DNA of 32,714 bases from an uncultured Collinsella sp. (lineage in GTDB: Bacteria > Actinomycetota > Coriobacteriia > Coriobacteriales > Coriobacteriaceae), in the NCBI GenBank assembly GCA_902494295.1, contig CABUSL010000008.1:1-32714 (forward strand), written 5' to 3'. A program made the position numbers and the translations under genes. This document shows, piece after piece, positions 1 through 6,360 of the stretch. Every line of letters begins with the position of its first letter. Position 1 is the first letter of the stretch. Below the pieces are notes generated by a model. The model was given only the letters and a program-made list of their open reading frames with translations, made no database searches and was not told the origin of the DNA.

Positions 1-176
1 CCGAGGGTGCCGGCTTGGGCGCCAAGACCATTGAGGGCTGTGACCGCGCCGTGCGCATTCCGATGGCGCACGGGGTCGATTCGCTCAACGTGGCCGCGGC
101 GAGCGCCGTCGCCTTTTGGCAGCTGTGCCCGCACGTGAGCAATGAGTATCACTACCAGCCGGGTTTGTATCACTAG
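1..176 (+). CDS. SpoU/TrmH-family RNA methyltransferase, C-terminal fragment
   Basis: Only the last 58 codons are in the window; the 5' part lies upstream. The readable end carries the SpoU (SPOUT) C-terminal signature: EGAGLGAKT, then IPMAHGVDSLNVAAASAVAF, which corresponds to the conserved IPM...SLNVA segment that forms the knotted SAM-binding site. Members of this family methylate the 2'-OH of ribose in rRNA or tRNA. The fragment is too short to tell TrmH, RlmB and TsnR-like subgroups apart. It ends with TAG and no clear terminator follows. Family confidence is high; the exact substrate is unknown. Confidence 0.8.
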   Translation, partial: EGAGLGAKTIEGCDRAVRIPMAHGVDSLNVAAASAVAFWQLCPHVSNEYHYQPGLYH

Positions 177-230
177 GCAGATATTTCGCACCAGGCTCTG
201 ATTCGGGGTGTTTCGGTCGCCGCCAGTCGG

Positions 231-239
231 TGCTAAGCT
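231..239 (+). promoter_or_regulatory. Possible extended -10 promoter for the MATE gene
   Basis: TG-C-TAAGCT fits the TGnTAnnnT extended -10 pattern, about 60 bases before the GTG start at 302. The -35 is weak (TTCGGT, about 16 bases upstream). The rest of the 125-base gap between the methyltransferase and the MATE gene shows nothing else. This is pattern matching only. Confidence 0.3.
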
Positions 240-301
240 GGTTTTGGCTTTGGTTTTAAATTGCTGTTTTGTTGTTTGACGTATGCGTGTGGGGAGGGCG
301 T

Positions 302-1651
302 GTGGCTAAGAAATCTACGGCTATCGATGTAACGCAGGGTGTCATTTGGCAGCAGCTGCTTTCGCTGTGCGTTCCCATCTTCTTTAGTTCGTTTTTTCAG
401 CAGGCCTACACGCTTATCGGTACGTATATCGTCGGTCAGTTTGGCGGCAAGCTCGCACTGGGTGGCATTCAGGCCACGATGGTGCTTACGGAGCTCTGCA
501 TTGGTTTTTGCGTCGGTGTGGGTGCTGGCTGTGCCGTTATTACCGGTCAGTATTTTGGCCAGCACGATGATGAGCGACTGAGTCGTTCGGTCCATACGGC
601 CATGACGCTTGCGCTGGTGGGCGGTATCGTTTTCTCGATTCTTGGTATAGTGTTCGTTGAGCCCATGCTGGTGCTTATGAACACGCCGCATGAACTATTG
701 GCCGAGGGCGTGGCCTATGCTCGCTGTTATTTTGCCGCGATGGTTGCGGCACTGCTGCTTAATATGGGAACCGCACTGCTGCGTGCCGTGGGCGACACAC
801 GCGGGCCCGCCGTGATCATTGCCTCTGGCTGCCTGGTTAACGTGGTGCTGGATATCATCTTTGTCGCTGTGTTGCATATGGAGGCGCTGGGCTGCGGCAT
901 CGCAGTGGCGCTGACCATTTGCTCCAATGCAACGATGATCGTGTTTCGCATGATGCGCGCTCCGGGTGCATGGCGTCTTTCGCTGTCTAAGCTCGGCATC
1001 GATCGCGGTATTTGCAAGAGTATGATCTCGTGTGGTCTGCCGCTTGGCTTTCAGTCTGCTGCATATTCGATTTCTAACGTTTTGATTCAGGTGTCGGTCA
1101 ACTCGTTTGGCGCCGATGTCACCACGGCGTGGGGTCTTTCGGGCCGCTTAGATGGCATTGTCTGGATGGTTACCGAGGCGCTCGGCGTGTCGATCACCAC
1201 GTTCTCGGCGCAGAACTTTGGCGCGCGCAACTACGAGCGCATGCGCAAGGGCTACCATACGTCGCTCGTGCTGTCGTTTATGCTCATTGGTGGCCTGTCT
1301 GCCGTGCTGCTGGTGTTATCGGGTCCACTGTCGCGTTTGTTTGTCGACGATGCTTCGATTTCGGCGTACACCACGACGATTCTTCACTTTATCGCGCCGT
1401 TCTACGCGATCTTCTCGATTATCGAAAACGCGTCGGGCTCCATTCGCGGCGCCGGCGTGAGTCTGCAGCCTATGATGCTCACCATCTTTGGCACCGTTGT
1501 CTTGAGGGTGATTTGGGTGTTTGCGATCATGCCCTTCGATCCGTCGCTCGAGCATCTACTGCTGGTCTACCCCGTAACCTGGCTCATCACGGCTACGATG
1601 TTTACCATCTACCACCACAGCGGCAACTGGCTAGGCCGCGCCACCGCCTAA
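302..1651 (+). CDS. MATE family multidrug/sodium antiporter
   Basis: A 449-residue polytopic inner-membrane protein of the multidrug and toxic compound extrusion family, DinF/NorM-like, expected to export cationic compounds using a Na+ or H+ gradient. The N-terminus (IDVTQGVIWQQLLSLCVPIF, then FFQQAYTLIGTYIVGQFGG) matches the usual MATE start, and hydrophobic segments repeat through about 12 helices with the two-fold MATE pattern. The GTG at 302 is preferred over an upstream TTG at 269 because GGGGAGGG lies just before it and family homology begins there. It stands alone between the methyltransferase and a convergent minus-strand gene. Substrate is unknown. Confidence 0.88.
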   Translation: MAKKSTAIDVTQGVIWQQLLSLCVPIFFSSFFQQAYTLIGTYIVGQFGGKLALGGIQATMVLTELCIGFCVGVGAGCAVITGQYFGQHDDERLSRSVHTAMTLALVGGIVFSILGIVFVEPMLVLMNTPHELLAEGVAYARCYFAAMVAALLLNMGTALLRAVGDTRGPAVIIASGCLVNVVLDIIFVAVLHMEALGCGIAVALTICSNATMIVFRMMRAPGAWRLSLSKLGIDRGICKSMISCGLPLGFQSAAYSISNVLIQVSVNSFGADVTTAWGLSGRLDGIVWMVTEALGVSITTFSAQNFGARNYERMRKGYHTSLVLSFMLIGGLSAVLLVLSGPLSRLFVDDASISAYTTTILHFIAPFYAIFSIIENASGSIRGAGVSLQPMMLTIFGTVVLRVIWVFAIMPFDPSLEHLLLVYPVTWLITATMFTIYHHSGNWLGRATA

Positions 1652-1664
1652 TGATCCCTTGGGG

Positions 1665-1720
1665 CGGAGGAAAACGGATCATTGATCTCCGTCGTGATGT
1701 CGATGATCCGTTTTCCTCCG
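1665..1720. repeat. 18-bp perfect inverted repeat between convergent genes
   Basis: The arms at 1665-1682 (CGGAGGAAAACGGATCAT) and 1703-1720 are exact reverse complements, separated by a 20-base loop. The hairpin lies between the 3' ends of the MATE gene (+) and the adenosyltransferase gene (-), where a bidirectional terminator is expected. No T-run follows the stem on either strand; the only A/T tracts are inside the arms, so it is not a classical intrinsic terminator. It may act as a 3'-end stabiliser or be a dispersed palindrome. Confidence 0.7.
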
Positions 1721-1735
1721 TCCCCTTCGGATTAA

Positions 1736-2221
1736 TTAGTATTCGATGCCTTGGCGGGCCAGGAGGCCTTCGTCGAAGTAGTGTTTGATGGGGCGCATTT
1801 CGGTGACCAGGTCGGCGAGGTCCGCGAGGGGCAGCAGCCCGCGTCCGGTGAGCACGAGCTCCGTGGTGGCAGGCTTCAGCGCGATCAGCTCCTCCACATC
1901 CTCTCGCGTCACAAAGCCGCGGCGCATTACTTCGCCGAGTTCTTCCAAAATCAGAACGTCGGCCTGTGATATTTGCTCGCGTGCGAGCTCCAGAATCTGT
2001 GCGGCGCAGGCCTCGGGCGTGTCGCGGTCGGCTTGTATGATGCGCAGACTCAAACGGAGCGCCGCATCATGCTCGGCGCAGTGCAGTTTCTTGGCAAACT
2101 GCAGCATAAGCACGTCGAGTCCGTAGCCCGTCGCGCGTAAGGCGAGCCCCAACGCAGCCGTTGTCTTGCCCTTGCCGTCGCCCGTATATTTTTGAACCTA
2201 GCCGACTTCCAGTGATGCCAT
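1736..2221 (-). pseudogene. Cob(I)alamin adenosyltransferase (BtuR/CobO type), interrupted by an in-frame amber codon
   Basis: The family makes adenosylcobalamin from ATP and reduced corrinoid. On the minus strand, ATG at 2221 follows a good site (AAAGGA, revcomp of 2227-2232), encodes MASLEVG, then reads TAG at 2200-2198. The same frame continues with VQKYTGDGKGKTTAALGLA, the P-loop start of the family. The rest is intact: VLMLQF, DVLILEELGEVM (Walker B region), ELVLTGRG, LADLVTEM, IKHYFDEG, ARQGIEY and a TAA stop. No ATG, GTG or TTG lies between the TAG and the P-loop; the first usable TTG (2152) is beyond it, so any restart loses ATP binding. A tyrosine codon probably became TAG. It is either a recent pseudogene, a suppressed codon or a sequencing error. 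The gene diverges from ftsH. Confidence 0.8.
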
Positions 2222-2313
2222 CTCTGTCCTTTCGTGCCCGGCGTCGGTTTATCGTCGCTCGGGTTGGGTATTCTAGAAACCATTATCAACCCCAGTAGAT
2301 GGAGTTCAAGCAG

Positions 2314-4206
2314 ATGGAGATGGATGACAACAAGCGTAGACGGAATATGATCCTCTACGTGCTCATCGCCTTCGTCGTCTACCTCGTGCTCTCGACCGTT
2401 CTGTTCCCCAACATCGGTCACACGCAGCAGATTACGGAGACCGATTACTCGACGTTTGTCAAAGCGCTCGACAAGAAGAGCGTCGAAAAGGTCGAGTACA
2501 ACACCGACGATTACACGATTTATTACACCAAGAAGGGCGAGGACGAGAATATCGCCTACAAGACGACCGGCGTGCCGAATGACGCGGGCTTTACCGATCG
2601 CGTGCTTGAGTCCGGTGCTTCGCTGGAGTCGGTTGTTCCCGATAAAAACTCGGGCTTGATGACCTACTACCTGCTCACGCTCATTCTTCCCATGGCGATT
2701 TTCTTCCTGATCGGTTGGTGGCTCAACCGTCGCATGAAGAAGGCCATGGGCGATGACGGCCCCTCAATGAACTTTGGCGGCGGCGGTTTTGGCGGCGGTG
2801 GACTGGGCAAGTCCGGCGCGCGCGTGATTGCCTCCAAGGACGTTGGCGTGACCTTTAAGGACGTCGCCGGCCAGGAAGAGGCCAAGGAGTCCCTTAAGGA
2901 GGTCGTCGACTTTCTGGAGAAGCCGCAGCGCTATGAGGAGATCGGCGCCAAGCTGCCGCGCGGTGCCCTACTCGTTGGCCCTCCGGGTACCGGTAAGACC
3001 CTACTCGCCAAGGCTGTTGCCGGCGAGGCGGGCGTTCCGTTCTTTAGCATTTCTGGTTCTGAGTTCGTTGAGATGTTCGTCGGCCGCGGTGCCGCTAAGG
3101 TGCGTGACCTGTTTAAGCAGGCCAAGGAAAAGGCCCCGTGCATCGTCTTTATCGATGAGATCGATACCATCGGCAAGAAGCGCGACGGCGGCGGCTTTAG
3201 CGGCAACGACGAGCGCGAGCAGACGCTCAACCAGCTGCTGACCGAGATGGACGGCTTTGACAATCACAAGGGTATCGTCGTCCTCGCTGCCACCAACCGT
3301 CCCGACAGCCTCGACCCGGCCCTGCTGCGCCCCGGTCGTTTTGACCGCCGCATTCCCGTCGAGCTGCCTGACCTGACCGGCCGCAAGAACATTCTTGAGC
3401 TGCATGCCAAGAGCGTGAAGACCCAGCCGCCGATTGACCTGACCGCGATTGCCCGCGCCACGCCCGGTGCCTCGGGCGCCGACTTGGCCAACATCATCAA
3501 CGAGGGCGCCCTGCGCGCCGTCCGCGAGGGCCGCAAGCGCGCCACTCAGGATGACTTTGAGGAGTCGGTGGAGGTCGTCATCGCCGGTCAGCAGCGTAAG
3601 TCCACGGTGCTGTCCGACCACGAGAAGCAGGTCGTTTCCTACCACGAGATCGGCCACGCCATCGTTGCCGCCCGCCAGAAGGGTTCCGCGCCGGTTACGA
3701 AGATCACCATCGTTCCGCGCACGAGCGGTGCCCTGGGCTACACCATGCAGGTCGAGGAGGACGAGCGCTTCCTGACCACGCGCCAGGAGGTCCTGGACAA
3801 GCTCGCCGTCTACTGCGGCGGCCGTGCAGCCGAGGAGCTTATCTTTGGCGAGATGACGACCGGTGCCGCCAACGATATCGAGCAGGCCACTAAGCTCGCG
3901 CGCAACATGGTGACGCGCTTTGGTATGTCAGACGAGTTTGGCATGATGGCGCTCGGTACCGTTCAGAACGCGTACCTCAACCAGGACACGTCGCTCACCT
4001 GCGCCCCCGGTACGGCCGAGCGCGTGGACGCGATTGTCGCCAAGCTGATCGAGGATGCGCATGATCGCGCCCTGCAGATCCTGAAGGAGAACAAGTTTAA
4101 GCTCCATGAGCTGGCTCGTTATCTGTACAAGAAGGAGACGATTACGGGTGAGGAGTTCATGAACCTCCTTACGCGCGAGAATCCGCTGATGCCGAAGCAG
4201 CAGTAA
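2314..4206 (+). CDS. ftsH: ATP-dependent zinc metalloprotease FtsH
   Basis: A membrane-anchored AAA+ protease that forms hexamers and degrades misfolded membrane and regulatory proteins. With the ATG at 2314 there are 630 residues. Order: TM helix about 12-32, extracellular domain, second TM about 116-136, glycine-rich linker (GGGGFGGGGLG), AAA+ domain with Walker A GPPGTGKT (222-229), Walker B FIDEID, arginine-finger stretch RPGRFDRR, then the M41 protease domain with HEIGH (444-448) and a downstream TGAANDIEQAT segment that supplies the third zinc ligand. The start at 2314 is chosen because GGAG at 2301-2304 is nine bases upstream; an earlier ATG at 2299 has no ribosome site. It is monocistronic, followed by a strong terminator. 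Confidence 0.97.
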   Translation: MEMDDNKRRRNMILYVLIAFVVYLVLSTVLFPNIGHTQQITETDYSTFVKALDKKSVEKVEYNTDDYTIYYTKKGEDENIAYKTTGVPNDAGFTDRVLESGASLESVVPDKNSGLMTYYLLTLILPMAIFFLIGWWLNRRMKKAMGDDGPSMNFGGGGFGGGGLGKSGARVIASKDVGVTFKDVAGQEEAKESLKEVVDFLEKPQRYEEIGAKLPRGALLVGPPGTGKTLLAKAVAGEAGVPFFSISGSEFVEMFVGRGAAKVRDLFKQAKEKAPCIVFIDEIDTIGKKRDGGGFSGNDEREQTLNQLLTEMDGFDNHKGIVVLAATNRPDSLDPALLRPGRFDRRIPVELPDLTGRKNILELHAKSVKTQPPIDLTAIARATPGASGADLANIINEGALRAVREGRKRATQDDFEESVEVVIAGQQRKSTVLSDHEKQVVSYHEIGHAIVAARQKGSAPVTKITIVPRTSGALGYTMQVEEDERFLTTRQEVLDKLAVYCGGRAAEELIFGEMTTGAANDIEQATKLARNMVTRFGMSDEFGMMALGTVQNAYLNQDTSLTCAPGTAERVDAIVAKLIEDAHDRALQILKENKFKLHELARYLYKKETITGEEFMNLLTRENPLMPKQQ

Positions 4207-4227
4207 GGCTGGTCGCACAGCGTCGAA

Positions 4228-4266
4228 CGCCCCATTTGAGCGATGGTCTCAAATGGGGCGTTTTTG
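4228..4266 (+). terminator. Rho-independent terminator after ftsH
   Basis: A 13-bp perfect stem (CGCCCCATTTGAG at 4228-4240 with CTCAAATGGGGCG at 4248-4260) and a seven-base loop are followed directly by five T residues. It ends just before the ribosome site of the next gene, so that gene may need its own promoter or depend on readthrough. Confidence 0.93.
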
Positions 4267-4282
4267 CTCAGGAGGTTGGAGA

Positions 4283-4738
4283 ATGAAGATCGTGGTAAGT
4301 GCCTGCTTGATGGGCGAGAGTTGCAAGTATAACGGGCTCGACAACTACCATCGCGAGCTGGTCGAGGCCTGCGAGCGTACGGGGACCGAGGTGCTGCTGG
4401 TGTCCCCCGAGGTTTTTGGTGGCTTGCTCACGCCGCGCGATCCCTCCGAGATCGTGGACGGTGAGGTCCGCACCCGCGAGGGCATATCGGTCGATCGCGA
4501 GTTTCGCTTAGGCGCCCAGCGCGCGCTCGATATGTGTGAACAGGCGGGCGGCCCGGATGAGATCTTCGCGTGCATACTGCAGGATCGCAGTCCCTCGTGC
4601 GGCGTGGGCCATATCTACGACGGGACCTTCAGCGGAACCCTCACGCAGGGTAACGGTGTCTTTGTCGACCTTCTGCTCCGTCACGGCTACCGTGTGATCC
4701 CGGCAAGCGATTTCGACCCCATCATGCTGGAGCAATAA
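4283..4738 (+). CDS. DUF523 family protein (TudS/YbbK-like)
   Basis: A 151-residue cytoplasmic protein of the DUF523 family. Family traits seen: VVSACLMGESCKYNG at the N-terminus (Cys8, Cys14), PEVFGGLLTPRDPSEI in the middle, and LQDRSPSCGVG (Cys106). Characterised members such as bacterial TudS use three conserved cysteines to hold an iron-sulfur cluster and remove sulfur from 2-thiouracil. By analogy this may be a thiopyrimidine desulfurase, but the substrate is inference. ATG at 4283 is supported by AGGAGG at 4270-4275 with ideal spacing; the longer reading from 4253 starts inside the preceding terminator. Confidence 0.88.
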   Translation: MKIVVSACLMGESCKYNGLDNYHRELVEACERTGTEVLLVSPEVFGGLLTPRDPSEIVDGEVRTREGISVDREFRLGAQRALDMCEQAGGPDEIFACILQDRSPSCGVGHIYDGTFSGTLTQGNGVFVDLLLRHGYRVIPASDFDPIMLEQ

Positions 4739-4779
4739 AAAACCACCACAAAGGTGCCTGTCCCCTTTGTGGTGGTTTT
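4739..4779. repeat. REP-like hairpin with loop TGCCTGTCC, copy 1
   Basis: Perfect 16-bp arms (AAAACCACCACAAAGG, 4739-4754, and its complement, 4764-4779) surround a nine-base loop TGCCTGTCC. The element begins at the stop codon of the DUF523 gene and lies between convergent genes, so the A and T tracts could give bidirectional termination. The same hairpin, flipped, occurs at 12534-12574. Confidence 0.85.
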
Positions 4780-4785
4780 GGTCGG

Positions 4786-5874
4786 TTAGGCCAGGAGGGT
4801 GTGACCGTAGGCGTTGGCGGCCTTGATGGCGGCGGAGAACTTCTCGTCGGTGAAGGGCTCCGGGTTGCCTTGCTTCCACTCGTTGGTGGCGTGCGCGTAT
4901 TCGCACAGGGCCGGGATATCTGCCTCGGTAAGGCCAACCTGCTCAAGCGTCACGGGCAGGCCCATCTGCTTGTTAAAGGCCGCGTAGCGCTCAAGGTTCT
5001 CGGTATCGCCCGTATAGGCAAACAGTACCAGCACGCCCAGGCTCACGACCTCGCCATGTAGGTAGGTGCTCTCACGCGGAATGCTGCAGGTGGCGTTGTA
5101 GAACGCGTGCGCCACGCTCGAGTTGTAGTAGTAATCGTTCTGGTTGGTCAGGTTGGAGACGTAGCCCGTGTTGACCACGATATCGAGCGCGATCTGCTTG
5201 ACGGCCTCGCTCGACAGGTTCTGGCGTACGTCCTCAAGACCTTGGACGCCGTAGGTAAACAGCGGCTCAGAGCAGGTGTGTGCAAGTGCCAGACCAAGGC
5301 TGGCGGTGTGCTCCAAATTGCCGGCGCTCGTGGCATACTCGACTTCGGGCTGCTTGGACAGGGCATCGCCCACGCCGGCCCAGAAGTACTCTGCCGGCGC
5401 CTCGGCGATAATCTTGGGGTTGATGAAGATGTGCGCGGGTCGGTTGGGGTACGAATAGCCCTCGAGCGAGCCGTCGTCGTTGTAGACAACGGCAATGGCG
5501 GTCGCGGCGGAGCAGTTGGAGCAGATTGTCGGGACGGTGAAGACGATCTTCTTGAGCTCGATTGCTGCGGTCTTGACGGTATCGAGCGCCTTGCCGCCGC
5601 CGCAAGCAATGAGCACGTCGGCTTCCTGGCAGGCGGGGGAATTCACGACCTTGGCGATATTGGCACGCGTACTGTTGGTACCGTAGACGCGCGTCTCCAG
5701 GACCTCGATATCGGTATCTTCAAGTGCCGCCTCGAGCCCTGGTAGCGCTGCAGCCAGGGCTCGCTTGCCACCGATGATGGCGACCTTGGTCGCTCCGTAC
5801 TCGGCCAGCGCGCCGGGCAGCTCGTCAAAGCAGTCTTCGCCGACGGTATAATCACTCATTCCAATGGTTCGCAT
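4786..5874 (-). CDS. Iron-containing alcohol dehydrogenase family (GldA/HcxA-like)
   Basis: A 362-residue cytoplasmic NAD(P)-dependent dehydrogenase of the metal-dependent ADH superfamily. Visible: cofactor-binding CGGGKALDTVKTAA, FTVPTICSNCSAATAIAVVY (like the VPTIA segment of GldA and HcxA/YbdH), and probable metal ligands Asp in WAGVGDALSK, His in SVAHAFYNA and His in TYLHGEVVSLG. The candidate reaction is interconversion of a small polyol or hydroxy acid with its keto form; substrate cannot be read from sequence. ATG at 5874 is preceded by GAAGG at good spacing. It is transcribed divergently from the ileS leader and convergent with the DUF523 gene. Confidence 0.85.
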   Translation of the reverse strand: MRTIGMSDYTVGEDCFDELPGALAEYGATKVAIIGGKRALAAALPGLEAALEDTDIEVLETRVYGTNSTRANIAKVVNSPACQEADVLIACGGGKALDTVKTAAIELKKIVFTVPTICSNCSAATAIAVVYNDDGSLEGYSYPNRPAHIFINPKIIAEAPAEYFWAGVGDALSKQPEVEYATSAGNLEHTASLGLALAHTCSEPLFTYGVQGLEDVRQNLSSEAVKQIALDIVVNTGYVSNLTNQNDYYYNSSVAHAFYNATCSIPRESTYLHGEVVSLGVLVLFAYTGDTENLERYAAFNKQMGLPVTLEQVGLTEADIPALCEYAHATNEWKQGNPEPFTDEKFSAAIKAANAYGHTLLA

Positions 5875-5995
5875 AGCAACCTTCTTTCTTTCGATAAAGT
5901 GCTTTCAGGTATTTTGCTCCTAGAGAAGGTCCACAGGCGCGAGAAATTTCGAACGTATAAAACCAGTGTTGAGGGTTTTTCGCCGGCGCGGAACG

Positions 5996-6004
5996 TGCTA
6001 GCAT
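5996..6004 (+). promoter_or_regulatory. Probable extended -10 promoter for ileS
   Basis: TG-C-TAGCAT forms an extended -10 element. A transcript starting about seven bases downstream would begin just before the base of T-box Stem I at 6017, which is the expected geometry. The -35 region (TTTTTC, 5975-5980) is weak, as is usual for extended -10 promoters. Confidence 0.5.
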
Positions 6005-6009
6005 ACTCC

Positions 6010-6317
6010 GCATAAGCGTTGATGGGGACGAGTAGTCGGCCGTCCGCATGTTACAGAGAGCGGGGAGCGCTGAGAACCCGTGCATGCGACCGATGAAAAT
6101 CACCCCGGAGCTGCGGTCCCAACGGACGCGTCGCACAGGCTCGTCCTAGTAGATATCGCCGAGATGGTCGTCGATACAGGCCAGCCGAGTAACGGATGCG
6201 AGCGCGCGAATACGCGGGCGAGGGCATCTAAGCTGGGTGGTTAAACGAAGAGCTTTTGCGGGCGTACAGTCCGTTTTGTGGCGCTTCGTCCCAGCTTGTA
6301 GGGACGGGCGCTTTTTT
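6010..6317 (+). promoter_or_regulatory. T-box riboswitch, tRNA-Ile responsive, upstream of ileS
   Basis: A leader that senses uncharged tRNA-Ile. The base of Stem I pairs CGTT/GGGAC (6017-6029) with GTCCC/AACG (6116-6124). Stem I carries AGTA (6031-6034), AGAGAG and GAGAACCCG, typical of the S-turn and distal motifs. The specifier is AUC at 6099-6101 in GAAAATCAC. The antiterminator is exact: AAGCTGGG (6230-6237) pairs with CCCAGCTT (6290-6297), and ACGAAG (6245-6250) pairs with CTTCGT (6284-6289), around a TGGTTAA bulge whose TGGT (6238-6241) can pair with the tRNA ACCA end. The 3' strands are shared with the terminator at 6281-6317, so the two folds exclude each other. Confidence 0.93.
6281..6317 (+). 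terminator. T-box attenuator terminator
   Basis: GCGC (6281-6284) and CGTCCC (6287-6292) pair with GGGACG (6301-6306) and GCGC (6308-6311), with a small internal mismatch and a TT bulge, followed by six T residues. It forms when the antiterminator does not. Confidence 0.9.
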
Positions 6318-6360
6318 GGTGCCCAGCGGGCGTGCGCGCCCATGACATGAAAGGGGTACC

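Noticed and set aside
2198..2200. Amber codon as pyrrolysine or a reassigned sense codon
   Set aside because: Several clear genes here stop at TAG and no adenosyltransferase is known to need pyrrolysine; loss of function or suppression is simpler.
2299..2313. ATG at 2299 as ftsH start
   Set aside because: No ribosome-binding site before it; GGAG at 2301-2304 suits ATG 2314.
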